Positions 8,635-17,438 of a DNA stretch of 64,000 nucleotides are shown here, piece after piece. Both the position numbers and the translations under genes were made by a program. Numbering within the stretch: the stretch's first letter is position 1; each line of letters starts with the position of its first letter. Source of the stretch: Halopseudomonas xinjiangensis (GTDB lineage: Bacteria > Pseudomonadota > Gammaproteobacteria > Pseudomonadales > Pseudomonadaceae); assembly GCA_011050525.1 (NCBI GenBank), contig DRFO01000014.1, positions 1 through 64,000 on the forward strand, given 5' to 3'. Under the pieces are notes generated by a model that saw only the letters and a program-made list of their open reading frames with translations, was not told the origin of the DNA and made no database searches.

Positions 8635-8991
8635 TTAAACCGCGTCCACGGAATCGGACTCCGATTCATAGTCGGCCTTCTGACTGCGGCGGGTAAGTAG
8701 ATAACCCGCAAGGGCAATTACACCAACCGCCAGGGCCAGCGTCACCACTGGATGGGTGCGCGTACTCTGGCTGACCATTCGACCGGCCCGCCGCGTAGAG
8801 GCCGCAACCTGGGCTCCGCGACCGTCCAGGTGGGCGCTGTGTAACATCGACCCCATGGTATTGCGCAGATTGTGGGACTGACGTGCAGTTTCATTCGCCG
8901 CGTCCTTCTTTAAGCTACGCAGGGCCGCACCCAGGCGGTGGGAATCATGATCGACTTTCAGGGCAGTCGTTTTGTTTGCAAATAGTGACAT
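8635..8991 (-). CDS. ElaB/YqjD/DUF883-like membrane-anchored protein
   Basis: This small protein of 118 residues has a charged, probably helical N-terminal two-thirds and a single C-terminal transmembrane helix in the segment THPVVTLALAVGVIALAGYL, followed by a basic then acidic tail. This layout matches the ElaB/YqjD/DUF883 family, which tethers ribosomes to the inner membrane in stationary phase in E. coli. Sequence identity to the family is limited, so the assignment rests on architecture. A strong ribosome site (GAAGGAG) precedes the ATG at 8991. It is monocistronic as far as can be seen. Confidence 0.65.
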   Translation of the reverse strand: MSLFANKTTALKVDHDSHRLGAALRSLKKDAANETARQSHNLRNTMGSMLHSAHLDGRGAQVAASTRRAGRMVSQSTRTHPVVTLALAVGVIALAGYLLTRRSQKADYESESDSVDAV

Positions 8992-9115
8992 AGTCAGGCT
9001 CCTTCACTGGTTGGTGATGAGCTTTGGACTACGAGTCTGCCTAAAGGTGCAACGCTTCCATGAACTGAGTTAACCCGCTCTCTGACCTGAACCACGCCGT
9101 CCTTGGCTGTGTAAC

Positions 9116-11023
9116 TCAGTCGAGCATGTCTTTGAAGCGGTCATCCTTGCGGAATATCAGCGCCTGGCTGAAGCCGGGAATGTGCATTTTGTCGGGGGCA
9201 ATGTCGATAGCCTGATCATCGATCATGTCGAGGCCAAAATTGTAGATGACATCCAGCTGCCCCTTGAGTGCCAGTTGGTTGTATGCGGCCGCAGTCGCGC
9301 GGGTTTCTTCGCGGCGCGCCGCATAGTCGGCAAAGCGCTGTTCACCGTAGCGCTTGCGGAGCATCTTCTCCACTACCGTCGGGGCCAGCACCACGGCGCT
9401 GGCATTGTTGCCGCCAAAGCCCTTGGAATTGATGAAACAGACCTCCAGCGGATCAGCCGAACGGGAGACGTCCCGGGTATTGATGCTGAGGTTGGTCTGA
9501 TGCACGTCATCGGCCACCGCATCGATGGTCTTGATTCCAGGAATGATCTGATATTTGAAGGTACCCAGGGCCGAGGCGAGCTGGTCGGCGCTGGCGCTGG
9601 CCAGGGAGTGGCCAACGTAGGCCTTGGCGGCGGTGATCGGCCAGTCGCTAATCGAGAAGGCTCCGGCTACCCGGTCCAGCAGTTCGGATTCGGTCACCCG
9701 GTTAGCCGGCGTGCTGGAGCCGTGGGCATGCACGAAGCTGCGGGTGCGCACGCTCTCCTCGCCGACAATCTGCATGGCGCTGAATACCGATTTGGCCATG
9801 GTCAGATAGTTGCCCGGTCCGGGCGCCGAGATGGACTTCTTGAAGCCATCGGCGTTAATGAAGACATCCGGCACCGCGCCGTGAATGTCGGCTCCCAGCT
9901 GCAGGGCCAGTTCATCATCCATGAGCAGGAAAAACTGTGCTGATTCGGCCAGCGTAAAGCCGCAGTTCTGGCTGAAGGGCCGGCTGGCACGACGGAAGTC
10001 CACGTCGGGACGGCCCTCGATACCGCGCAGGCCTTCCTCAGTGGCCAGGGCGCCCATAGCACCATAGCCTTCGATGCATTCCTGGGTTACCGGTGCTTCG
10101 CCATTGCCTACCAGGACCACCCGGGCGCGGCCGCTGGTGATCATTTCGGTGCCTTTCTGCAGGTTGTACAAAAAGCTGGCGCAGGCGCCAGTGATAGCAC
10201 CGGTAGTGCCGACGCTGCCGAGAATATAGGCATTGATGAAATCCGCCGGCATGCTATTCAGGCCCAGCGCCAGCTGTTTTGCACTGACACGATTGCCCTT
10301 GAGGCGAGACTGCATCAAACCGCCAAAGCTGTTTTCGTCCAGCTGGCTCATGGCGCTGCTGGCAAATACGGCCACCTCGTCGGGTTGAACATGGTTGACG
10401 ATGGTCTTCCAGGGCATGCCTGCTGAGCGCAAGGCATCAGTAGCCGCGACGATGGTCATCTGCAGGCCACGGGGATGGAAGCGCGAGGCATAGTGATCTG
10501 CCGGTTCAAATCCGCTCGGCAACTGGCCGGCGGACTTGACCGCGAGCGAACGGTAGCTGTCGACCTTGATGTCGCAGCCGTCATACATGGTAACCAGCGC
10601 TTCTGTTTCGTTCAGTGCTTCGACGATCCAGTCCGAGGGCAAGGGTTCGGGTAGCTGTTTGGCCAGCGTGATGAAGGAAAAAGGCTTTCCAGCTTCACCC
10701 GTCACAGTGAGGTTTTTCTGCCAGTGGGCGGCATCAACGTCCAGGTAGCGCTTTTCTATTCGTCGTACCAAAGTGCCGTCCAGAATCTGCTGTCCAAAAC
10801 GCCTCTCGATGTCAGCCACAGTCAGCGTCTGGTCTTCGCTATCGAGGTAGGACTGATTCTCGACCCGCACCAATTTCATCAACACTGCCAGACCAGCCAG
10901 GGTCTCCTGCCGTTCGGCCGGGGGCAGCGACTCGATGATGGTACGACGAAAGCCATGATGGAATGAGCTACGACCAGCGGCATTGTAGCCACCGAACCCG
11001 ACAATGACTGGTAAACGCGACAT
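9116..11023 (-). CDS. fabY: Beta-ketoacyl synthase FabY (fatty acid synthesis initiation)
   Basis: This 635-residue ketosynthase matches the unusual FabY enzyme of pseudomonads (PA5174 in P. aeruginosa), which condenses acetyl-CoA with malonyl-ACP to start fatty acid synthesis in place of FabH. The thiolase-fold active site can be read as Cys281 (TGACASFLYN), His434 (VHAHGSSTPA) and His472 (YVGHSLASASA). It is much longer than FabB/FabF (about 410 residues), with a distinct N-terminal domain of about 200 residues. The start at 11023 (MSRLPVIVGFGGYNAAGRSS) has a GAGGAG site; the frame extends 23 codons upstream. It appears to stand alone. Confidence 0.85.
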   Translation of the reverse strand: MSRLPVIVGFGGYNAAGRSSFHHGFRRTIIESLPPAERQETLAGLAVLMKLVRVENQSYLDSEDQTLTVADIERRFGQQILDGTLVRRIEKRYLDVDAAHWQKNLTVTGEAGKPFSFITLAKQLPEPLPSDWIVEALNETEALVTMYDGCDIKVDSYRSLAVKSAGQLPSGFEPADHYASRFHPRGLQMTIVAATDALRSAGMPWKTIVNHVQPDEVAVFASSAMSQLDENSFGGLMQSRLKGNRVSAKQLALGLNSMPADFINAYILGSVGTTGAITGACASFLYNLQKGTEMITSGRARVVLVGNGEAPVTQECIEGYGAMGALATEEGLRGIEGRPDVDFRRASRPFSQNCGFTLAESAQFFLLMDDELALQLGADIHGAVPDVFINADGFKKSISAPGPGNYLTMAKSVFSAMQIVGEESVRTRSFVHAHGSSTPANRVTESELLDRVAGAFSISDWPITAAKAYVGHSLASASADQLASALGTFKYQIIPGIKTIDAVADDVHQTNLSINTRDVSRSADPLEVCFINSKGFGGNNASAVVLAPTVVEKMLRKRYGEQRFADYAARREETRATAAAYNQLALKGQLDVIYNFGLDMIDDQAIDIAPDKMHIPGFSQALIFRKDDRFKDMLD

Positions 11024-11224
11024 CTCGCAAGACTCCTCACTGTACCCGGGCGGCAACGCCGATTGTCCGTTCCTATCAACAAGCCAGGGCAATGAATTAT
11101 GGGTTTTGAATGCTTATGCTGACGAGGAATGTAACCCGCTGGTCACGTTTAGACCACGATGTTTTAACGCCAGAGCTCAAGCACGCCGCTATCCGACCGT
11201 TCAAGCCAGGCGTGAGCAGGCAGT

Positions 11225-11587
11225 CTATTGGCTGGATTCAAATATCACGTAGACCTTGCGGGTACGCTCGATCACCTCCCAGGTGCCTTCGAAGCCGGCC
11301 GGGATGACGAACCGGTCACCTGTACGGAGCGTGCGCGCATTGCCACTGCTATCGCGCAGAATGGATTCGCCCTCCAGAATCTCGCAGTATTCATGTTCAC
11401 TGTAGCTGACCGCCCATTGACCGGGCTCACAGGCCCATTCGCCAGCGGAAAACTGGTTGCAGGGGCTGCTGTAATGATTGCGCACGTTTTGCGCCGGATC
11501 GCCAGCCAGTACCTTGGCCGGGTCGGGGCGGTAATGTTCCGCCTCCGTGGTTGCGCTGGCGAAATCGACAATGTGAGTAATAGACAT
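11225..11587 (-). CDS. bauB: Cupin-domain protein of the bau cluster (BauB-like)
   Basis: A 120-residue single-domain cupin of the DUF861/Cupin_3 type, with the characteristic C-terminal GDRFVIPAGFEGTWEV motif and a WAVSYSEHEYCEILEGE strand. It follows the semialdehyde dehydrogenase gene by 10 bp on the same strand and must be cotranscribed. In P. aeruginosa a small protein gene, bauB, lies between bauA and bauC; the position differs here (after bauC). The symbol is assigned by cluster membership and is less certain than the fold. A role in beta-alanine use is inferred; no reaction is known to me. Confidence 0.7.
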   Translation of the reverse strand: MSITHIVDFASATTEAEHYRPDPAKVLAGDPAQNVRNHYSSPCNQFSAGEWACEPGQWAVSYSEHEYCEILEGESILRDSSGNARTLRTGDRFVIPAGFEGTWEVIERTRKVYVIFESSQ

Positions 11588-11597
11588 GTCAGCAGTC

Positions 11598-13094
11598 TCA
11601 CTTCATGGTGGGGATGGTGAACTCCGCATCGGCCCGCAGACCGGTCGGCCAGCGCGAGGTGATCGCCTTGCGCTTGGTATAGAAGCGCACGCCGTCCGGT
11701 CCATGCATGTGCAGTGGGCCAAACAGGGAACGCTTCCAGCCACCAAAGCTATGGAAGGCCATCGGCACCGGAATCGGCACATTGACGCCGACCATGCCGA
11801 CCTGAATTTCGTTGCAAAACTGCCTGGCGGCGTCACCATCGCGGGTAAAGATGGCCGTGCCGTTGCCGTATTCGTGGGCGTTGATCAGTTTCACGCCGGT
11901 AGCGAAGTCAGGAACGCGGACAATGCACAGCACCGGGCCAAAGATCTCCTCCTGATAGATAGTCATCGCGGCGGTGACCTTGTCGAACAGGCAGCCACCC
12001 ATGAAAAAACCGCTCTCCAGGCCGGCAACTGACACTTCGCGGCCATCGACGACCAGCGTAGCGCCTTCTTTTACGCCCTGGTCGACAAAGCCTTTTACCT
12101 TCGAAAGATGGGCGGCGGAAACCAGCGGACCCATCTCCATGCCTGCGCTCAAGCCATTGCCGATCTTCAGTGCCTCGACCTTGGGCTTCAGCGCAGCGAC
12201 CAACTTGTCCGCGACCTCGTCACCGACCGCAACGGCCACCGAAATGGCCATGCAACGCTCGCCAGCACTGCCGTATGCAGCGCCCATCAAGGCGTTTACG
12301 GTCTGGCCCAGATCGGCGTCAGGCATCACCAGCATGTGATTCTTGGCGCCACCCAGAGCCTGGACGCGCTTGCCATGGGCGCAGCCAGTGGAATAGATGT
12401 ATTCGGCAATGGGCGTTGAGCCAACAAAACTTACCGCCTGCACATCTGGGTGGGTAAGCAGCACATCGACGGCTTCCTTGTCACCATTGACCACGTTCAT
12501 CACGCCATCAGGCAGGCCGGCTTCCGTCAGCAGTTCGGCCAGTCGCAACGGGACGCTCGGGTCCTTCTCGGAGGGCTTCATGATGAAGGTGTTGCCACAG
12601 GCGATGGCAATGGGGAACATCCACATGGGCACCATCGCCGGGAAGTTGAACGGCGCAATACCGGCGACCACGCCAAGCGGCTGGTTGACCGACCAGGCGT
12701 CGACACCACCGCCGACCTGCTCGGTGTGTTCGCCTTTGAGCAGATGGGGAATACCGCAGGCGAATTCCACCACCTCAAGACCACGGGTCAGTTCGCCCTT
12801 GGCATCATCGAAGACCTTGCCGTGTTCGCGGGTAATCAGCTCAGCCAGCTCATCGGCGTGGGCTTCAACCAAGGCCTTGTATTTGAACAGGATACGCGCG
12901 CGATTCAGCGGCGTCATGGCGGCCCAGGCTGGCTGTGCAGCCTTGGCGCAGGCAATCGCGTGCTCGACTTCCTGGATGCTGGCCAGCGAGACCTGGCCGC
13001 GTTCTTCGCCCAGAGCGGGCTCGAAAATAGCCTGGGTGCGTGAACTGGGGGCGGTGCGTTGGCCGTTGACGAAATGCGTTAGTTGTAGCGTCAT
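11598..13094 (-). CDS. bauC: CoA-acylating malonate/methylmalonate-semialdehyde dehydrogenase (BauC/MmsA type)
   Basis: This 498-residue aldehyde dehydrogenase oxidises malonate semialdehyde (3-oxopropanoate) to acetyl-CoA with NAD and CoA. It has the MmsA-type features: [17 protein letters not shown], the [15 protein letters not shown] motif in which Asn replaces the general-base Glu of ordinary aldehyde dehydrogenases, and the nucleophile in [14 protein letters not shown]. The start at 13094 ([12 protein letters not shown]) has an AGGACAGG site. It lies 69 bp after the beta-alanine transaminase gene. With that neighbour, beta-alanine catabolism (BauC) is more likely than valine catabolism (MmsA), but the two enzymes are close homologues. 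Confidence 0.9.
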   Translation of the reverse strand: MTLQLTHFVNGQRTAPSSRTQAIFEPALGEERGQVSLASIQEVEHAIACAKAAQPAWAAMTPLNRARILFKYKALVEAHADELAELITREHGKVFDDAKGELTRGLEVVEFACGIPHLLKGEHTEQVGGGVDAWSVNQPLGVVAGIAPFNFPAMVPMWMFPIAIACGNTFIMKPSEKDPSVPLRLAELLTEAGLPDGVMNVVNGDKEAVDVLLTHPDVQAVSFVGSTPIAEYIYSTGCAHGKRVQALGGAKNHMLVMPDADLGQTVNALMGAAYGSAGERCMAISVAVAVGDEVADKLVAALKPKVEALKIGNGLSAGMEMGPLVSAAHLSKVKGFVDQGVKEGATLVVDGREVSVAGLESGFFMGGCLFDKVTAAMTIYQEEIFGPVLCIVRVPDFATGVKLINAHEYGNGTAIFTRDGDAARQFCNEIQVGMVGVNVPIPVPMAFHSFGGWKRSLFGPLHMHGPDGVRFYTKRKAITSRWPTGLRADAEFTIPTMK

Positions 13095-13163
13095 GATATT
13101 TACCTGTCCTGGGGATAGCGGCTGTGAAGAATGCCCGTTTATTGGGTGTTTCAGCCCATCCAA

Positions 13164-14504
13164 TCAATGCGTTCGACGAATGACGTTACCGAGTGTCTCG
13201 ATAATGCGATCAACATGGGTTTTTTCCGTGATCAGCGGCGGCGCCATGGCAATGATATCGCCGGAGCAGCGCACCATCAGCCCATCCCAGAAGCAGGCCT
13301 CGAACACCTCGTAGCCGCGAGCGCCCGGCGCGCCGTCGCGACTGGCCAGGTGTACCGCGCCTACCAGGCCGGTGTTGCGTATGTCGATCACATGATGCAG
13401 ATCTTTGAGGCTGTGAAGCGCTTCCTGCCAGTAGATTTCCAGCTCTCGGGCGCGGGTCAGCAGGCCATCGCGCGCATAAATATCCAGCGTTGCCAGGGCG
13501 GCGGCAGCGGCTACCGGGTGGCCCGAATAAGTGTAGCCGTGGAAGAGTTCGATCAAAGGTTCCGGGCCTTCCATGAAGGCATCCTGAATCTGTTCGCTGA
13601 CGAATACTGCGCCCATCGGAATGGCGCCGTTGGTCAGACCCTTGGCGGTGGTCATGATGTCCGGCGTGACGTCCCAGCGCTGTGCAGCGAAGGGCTCGCC
13701 GACCCGGCCGAAACCGGTGATTACCTCATCGAATATCAGCAGAATGTCGTGTTTGGCTGTGATCTCACGCAATCGCTTCAGATAACCCTGAGGTGGAAGT
13801 ATCACCCCGGCCGAGCCTGACATGGGTTCGACAATCACCGCAGCGATATTCTCGGCGCCATGCAGCGCGACCAGTCTCTCAAGGGGCTCGGCCAGCTCGG
13901 CGCCCTGTTTTGGTAGCCCGCGGCTGAAGGCATTGCGTTCGATATCCAGCGTGTGCGGGAGATGGTCGACCCCAGGGAGCTGTACGCTGTAGGCCTTGCG
14001 GTTGTTGACCATGCCGCCTACCGACATGCCACCGAAGCCCACCCCGTGATATCCCAGTTCGCGCCCGATCAGGCGGGTGCGCGTGCCTTGGCCGCGGGCT
14101 CGCTGGTAAGCCAGCGCGACTTTCAGCGCGGTATCAACCGACTCCGATCCGGAGTTGGTAAAGAACACCCGATTGAGTCCCTTGGGGGCAATGTCGACCA
14201 ATCGTTCGGCCAGCTGAAAGGGCAGCGGATGGCCCATTTGAAAGCTCGGTGCAAAATCCATCCTGCCGATCTGCTTGCTCACCGCTTCGGCAATTTCCCT
14301 GCGCCCATGCCCGGCATTGCAACACCACAACCCGGAGGTTCCATCAAGGATCTGACGACCCTCGACGTCGGTATAGAACATACCTTCTGCGCTTTCCAGA
14401 AGACGCGGTCGCGCCTTGAACTGCCGATTGGCGGTGAAGGGCATCCAGAATTCATCGAGGCTGATGTTCTGGGGGGTATCGGTAGGGTGTTGCATGCTAG
14501 TCAT
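13164..14504 (-). CDS. bauA: Beta-alanine (omega-amino acid)-pyruvate aminotransferase
   Basis: A class III PLP-dependent aminotransferase of 446 residues that moves the amino group of beta-alanine to pyruvate, giving malonate semialdehyde and L-alanine. The PLP lysine lies in TTAKGLTNGAIPMGA, the Asp of the cofactor ring in LIFDEVITGFGRVG, and the substrate-side motifs YHGVGFGGMSVGG and FHGYTYSGHPVAAAA are typical of omega-amino acid-pyruvate transaminases. Length agrees with P. aeruginosa BauA (448). An AAGG site precedes the ATG at 14504. The bauC and cupin genes follow, and kauB is divergent from the same 228-bp intergenic region. Confidence 0.92.
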   Translation of the reverse strand: MTSMQHPTDTPQNISLDEFWMPFTANRQFKARPRLLESAEGMFYTDVEGRQILDGTSGLWCCNAGHGRREIAEAVSKQIGRMDFAPSFQMGHPLPFQLAERLVDIAPKGLNRVFFTNSGSESVDTALKVALAYQRARGQGTRTRLIGRELGYHGVGFGGMSVGGMVNNRKAYSVQLPGVDHLPHTLDIERNAFSRGLPKQGAELAEPLERLVALHGAENIAAVIVEPMSGSAGVILPPQGYLKRLREITAKHDILLIFDEVITGFGRVGEPFAAQRWDVTPDIMTTAKGLTNGAIPMGAVFVSEQIQDAFMEGPEPLIELFHGYTYSGHPVAAAAALATLDIYARDGLLTRARELEIYWQEALHSLKDLHHVIDIRNTGLVGAVHLASRDGAPGARGYEVFEACFWDGLMVRCSGDIIAMAPPLITEKTHVDRIIETLGNVIRRTH

Positions 14505-14732
14505 GGAACCTTCTTGGCGGGGCGGCCGGCGCTTGGCGAGTGATGGGCGTGCAGACGAGTCTATGTCAAAAATAACGTACGAAAAAGAGCTTAAAAGGGA
14601 AATTTTCGGTATTTTTGGCGGTTTGTGTCAAATATATTGAATTTTTAGTTGTCGCTAACTAGTGTTGTCTCACTTTTAACCGTTTCAGTCCATCAGGCGG
14701 GCCAAGTCAGTGTCCCGCAGCGAGGTTTCAGT
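14505..14732. promoter_or_regulatory. Divergent promoter region between bauA and kauB
   Basis: This 228-bp region is AT-rich compared with its flanks (14560-14665). It contains a small inverted repeat TCAA-ATATA-TTGA at 14628-14640 that could be an operator or overlap the kauB promoter. The 10-mer AATAACGTAC at 14571-14580 also occurs just upstream of spuA (56159-56168). Both genes belong to polyamine-related catabolism. No regulator gene (bauR/pauR) lies within the window. I could not place -35/-10 boxes with confidence. Confidence 0.45.
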
Positions 14733-16232
14733 ATGTCGAGCAGTCACACCCGCGAGTCCTGGAACCAGCGCCGGGCCTCCCTGGAAATTCATTCGCAGGC
14801 TTTTGTCGATGGCCGTTACCAGCCAGCGGTTGGCGGCGAAACCTTTGAGTGCATCAGCCCTGTCGATGGATGCGTACTGGCCGAGGTTGCCAGTTGCGAC
14901 CAGGCAGACGCAGATCAGGCCGTCGCCGCTGCGCGCAGGGCATTTGACTCGGGAATCTGGTCGCGTATGGCACCGGCGCAACGCAAACAGGTGATGATTC
15001 GCTTCGCGGATGTGATAGAGGAGCACGCGGAGGAGCTGGCACTGTTGGAAACGCTGGATATGGGCAAGCCAATCAAAGACGCGCTCAGTGTGGATATCCC
15101 GGGTGCGGCGCGAGCGATTCGCTGGTCGGGCGAAGCGATCGACAAGCTCTATGACGAGGTCGCCGCCACTGCCCACGATCAGCTTGGCCTGGTCACCCGT
15201 GAACCGGTAGGCGTAGTCGCGGCGATCGTGCCATGGAACTTTCCTTTGATGATGGCGTGCTGGAAGCTGGGCCCGGCCCTGTCCGCTGGCAATTCCGTTG
15301 TGCTCAAACCCTCGGAAAAGTCGCCGCTTAGCGCCATCCGCCTGGCGCAATTGGCAATCGATGCGGGGCTGCCCGCAGGCGTACTTAACGTGCTGCCGGG
15401 TTACGGTCACACGGTGGGCAAGGCGTTGGGGCTGCATCAGGATGTGGATACCCTGGTATTCACCGGCTCCACGCGTATCGCCAAGCAGCTGATGATCTAT
15501 GCCGGCGAGTCGAACATGAAGCGCGTCTGGCTGGAGGCTGGCGGCAAGAGTCCGAATATCGTGTTTGCCGATGCGCCGGATCTGGACGCCGCGGCGCAGG
15601 CGGCGGCTGGGGCCATTGCCTTCAACCAGGGCGAGGTCTGTACGGCGGGTTCGCGCTTGCTGGTAGAGGCGTCCATCAAGGAGCTGTTCGTGCAGAAGGT
15701 CGCCGCGGCCTTGAAGGCCAGTTGGCAGCCTGGACACCCCCTTGATCCGCACACAACGGTTGGCGCGCTGGTGGATACCGGCCAGATCGAAACGGTACTG
15801 CGTTATATCGAAGCAGGGCATGCCGAGGGCGCGGAGCTGGTCGCAGGTGGACACCGCGTCATGCAGGAAAGCGGTGGACTGTTTGTCGAGCCGACACTAT
15901 TCGATGGCGTGACCAATGACATGCGCATTGCCCGCGAAGAAATTTTCGGGCCGGTGTTGTCGGTCATCAGCTTCGACAGTTTCGAGGAGGCGATAGCCAT
16001 TGCCAACGACACGGTGTATGGCCTGGCGGCAGCGGTCTGGACCCGCGACTTGTCCAAGGCCCATCGCGCCGCCCGTGCCCTGCGCGCAGGAAGCGTCTGG
16101 GTAAACCAGTACGACGGTGGTGACATGACCGCGCCCTTCGGCGGCTTCAAGCAGTCAGGTAATGGTCGCGACAAGTCGCTGCATGCCTTCGACAAATACA
16201 CCGAAATCAAATCGACCTGGATCCAGCTGTGA
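14733..16232 (+). CDS. kauB: Aldehyde dehydrogenase KauB/PuuC (gamma-glutamyl-aminobutyraldehyde and related substrates)
   Basis: The 499-residue NAD(P)-dependent aldehyde dehydrogenase closely matches my recollection of P. aeruginosa KauB (PA5312, 497 aa) and resembles E. coli PuuC. It oxidises aminoaldehydes from putrescine and arginine-derived amines, feeding the gamma-glutamyl-GABA or GABA branch. The catalytic Glu lies in VWLEAGGKSPN and the nucleophilic Cys in FNQGEVCTAGSRLLVE. The C-terminal MTAPFGGFKQSGNGRDKS stretch is typical. The ATG at 14733 with CGAGG upstream gives the family start; the frame runs 28 codons longer. The MFS transporter gene follows by 10 bp. The symbol fits the nearby spu and gab genes. 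Confidence 0.9.
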   Translation: MSSSHTRESWNQRRASLEIHSQAFVDGRYQPAVGGETFECISPVDGCVLAEVASCDQADADQAVAAARRAFDSGIWSRMAPAQRKQVMIRFADVIEEHAEELALLETLDMGKPIKDALSVDIPGAARAIRWSGEAIDKLYDEVAATAHDQLGLVTREPVGVVAAIVPWNFPLMMACWKLGPALSAGNSVVLKPSEKSPLSAIRLAQLAIDAGLPAGVLNVLPGYGHTVGKALGLHQDVDTLVFTGSTRIAKQLMIYAGESNMKRVWLEAGGKSPNIVFADAPDLDAAAQAAAGAIAFNQGEVCTAGSRLLVEASIKELFVQKVAAALKASWQPGHPLDPHTTVGALVDTGQIETVLRYIEAGHAEGAELVAGGHRVMQESGGLFVEPTLFDGVTNDMRIAREEIFGPVLSVISFDSFEEAIAIANDTVYGLAAAVWTRDLSKAHRAARALRAGSVWVNQYDGGDMTAPFGGFKQSGNGRDKSLHAFDKYTEIKSTWIQL

Positions 16233-16242
16233 TGAACTACTG

Positions 16243-17403
16243 ATGCGCTGGGGAACCTACCTCACTGTCACCGCTGCGGTAGTGATCGTGGGTCTGGCGC
16301 TGGGCATTACGTTGCCCCTGGTCTCGCTGCGTCTGGATGGGTGGGGCTATGACGCCTTTGCCATAGGAATAATGGCTGGCATGCCGGCTATCGGTGTGAT
16401 CCTGGGTGCGAAAGTGGCTGGTCGGCTGGCTGGTTTTTTCGGCAGTGAAAACCTCCTGCGACTGGTAATGGGCTGCAGCGCCCTGTCCGTTGCCTTGCTC
16501 GCGTTGTGGCCCAGTTACGCGCTGTGGTTGATCCTGCGGCTGGTGCTGGGCGTGTCGTTGACCATCACCTTTATTCTGGGCGAAAGCTGGATCAATCAAC
16601 TGATTGAGGATCGGCTGCGAGGTCGGTTGGTGGCGGTGTATGGCAGCGCCTTTGCGGTCAGCCAGCTTTGCGGGCCCTTGCTGCTCGGGCTGATTGGCAC
16701 GGCCAGCGATCTCGGGTTCTGGTTCTCGACCGGCCTGTTGGTGCTGGGACTGGTGCTGTTGCTGGGCGTGTCAGGGGCACCCAAGGTGAATGCGCAGAAC
16801 GCCTCGGGACGCGGCTTGACCCGGTTTGTCCGGACGCTGCCCGCGGTGGCCTGGGCCGTCGTGCTGTTCGCGGGCTTCGAGGCGATGACCCTGACGCTGT
16901 TGCCGGTCTATCTGATTCGTGAGGGATTCGATGCGCAGCTGGCGCTGTTGATGGTCAGCGCTGTGGTGGTAGGCGATGCGACGCTGCAGATCCCGATCGG
17001 CTATCTGGCCGACAAGCTCTCACGTACCGCATTGTACCGGGCCTGCGGAGTGGTATTGCTGGGTAGCAGTCTGGCTATTCCCTTTGCCCTGCAAACGGTG
17101 CTGATATGGCCGGTGCTGCTGCTTTTCGGCGCCAGTGCTGGTGGACTCTATACGCTGTCGTTGATTCTGATCGGTCAGCGTTACCGGGACGATGCGCTGG
17201 TCCGGGCCAATGCTCACATCGCCTTGTTGTGGGGCATCGGATGTCTCATAGGCCCGATGAGCAGCGGGGCGGCAAGCCAGTGGTTAAGCAGCCACGCGCT
17301 ACCCTGGCTGATGGCGACAGGCGCGCTGATGTTCATCTGGCTGGCCTGGCGGCGCGGGGCGTTCGCCGAGGTAGAGCCGGTTGCGCCTGGACCTTCACGT
17401 TAG
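16243..17403 (+). CDS. MFS transporter (YcaD-like)
   Basis: This major facilitator superfamily transporter of 386 residues has about 12 hydrophobic helices. The inter-helix motif after helix 2 is replaced by VILGAKVAGRLAGFFGSENLL, and ESWINQLIEDRLRGRLVAVYG marks the helix 4-5 region, which resembles the YcaD group. The ATG at 16243 is 10 bp after the kauB stop, so the two are probably one transcript. Transport of an amine or amino acid linked to KauB is plausible from context, but YcaD-type substrates are unknown. An efflux role cannot be excluded. Confidence 0.8.
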   Translation: MRWGTYLTVTAAVVIVGLALGITLPLVSLRLDGWGYDAFAIGIMAGMPAIGVILGAKVAGRLAGFFGSENLLRLVMGCSALSVALLALWPSYALWLILRLVLGVSLTITFILGESWINQLIEDRLRGRLVAVYGSAFAVSQLCGPLLLGLIGTASDLGFWFSTGLLVLGLVLLLGVSGAPKVNAQNASGRGLTRFVRTLPAVAWAVVLFAGFEAMTLTLLPVYLIREGFDAQLALLMVSAVVVGDATLQIPIGYLADKLSRTALYRACGVVLLGSSLAIPFALQTVLIWPVLLLFGASAGGLYTLSLILIGQRYRDDALVRANAHIALLWGIGCLIGPMSSGAASQWLSSHALPWLMATGALMFIWLAWRRGAFAEVEPVAPGPSR

Positions 17404-17408
17404 GCCGT

Positions 17409-17438
17409 AGCGCTCAGCCCGGCTCGGGCCTGGGCGCT
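17409..17438. terminator. Hairpin between convergent MFS transporter and TonB-receptor genes
   Basis: AGCGC (17409-17413) pairs with GCGCT (17434-17438) and the stem continues inward with one wobble and one mismatch for about 12 positions around a six-base loop. It lies exactly at the junction of the two convergent genes, its last two bases being within the receptor stop codon. It lacks a T-run, so it may work as a bidirectional barrier rather than a strong intrinsic terminator. Confidence 0.45.

Noticed and set aside
12397-13314. Long open frame (305 codons) on the plus strand opposite bauC and the end of bauA
   Set aside because: It lies antisense to two well-supported enzymes, has no family motif and is Ser/Arg/Thr-rich as expected for a shadow frame in GC-rich coding DNA.
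14416-14640. Plus-strand frame of 74 codons in the bauA-kauB region
   Set aside because: It starts antisense inside bauA and ends in the AT-rich promoter region, with no ribosome site.
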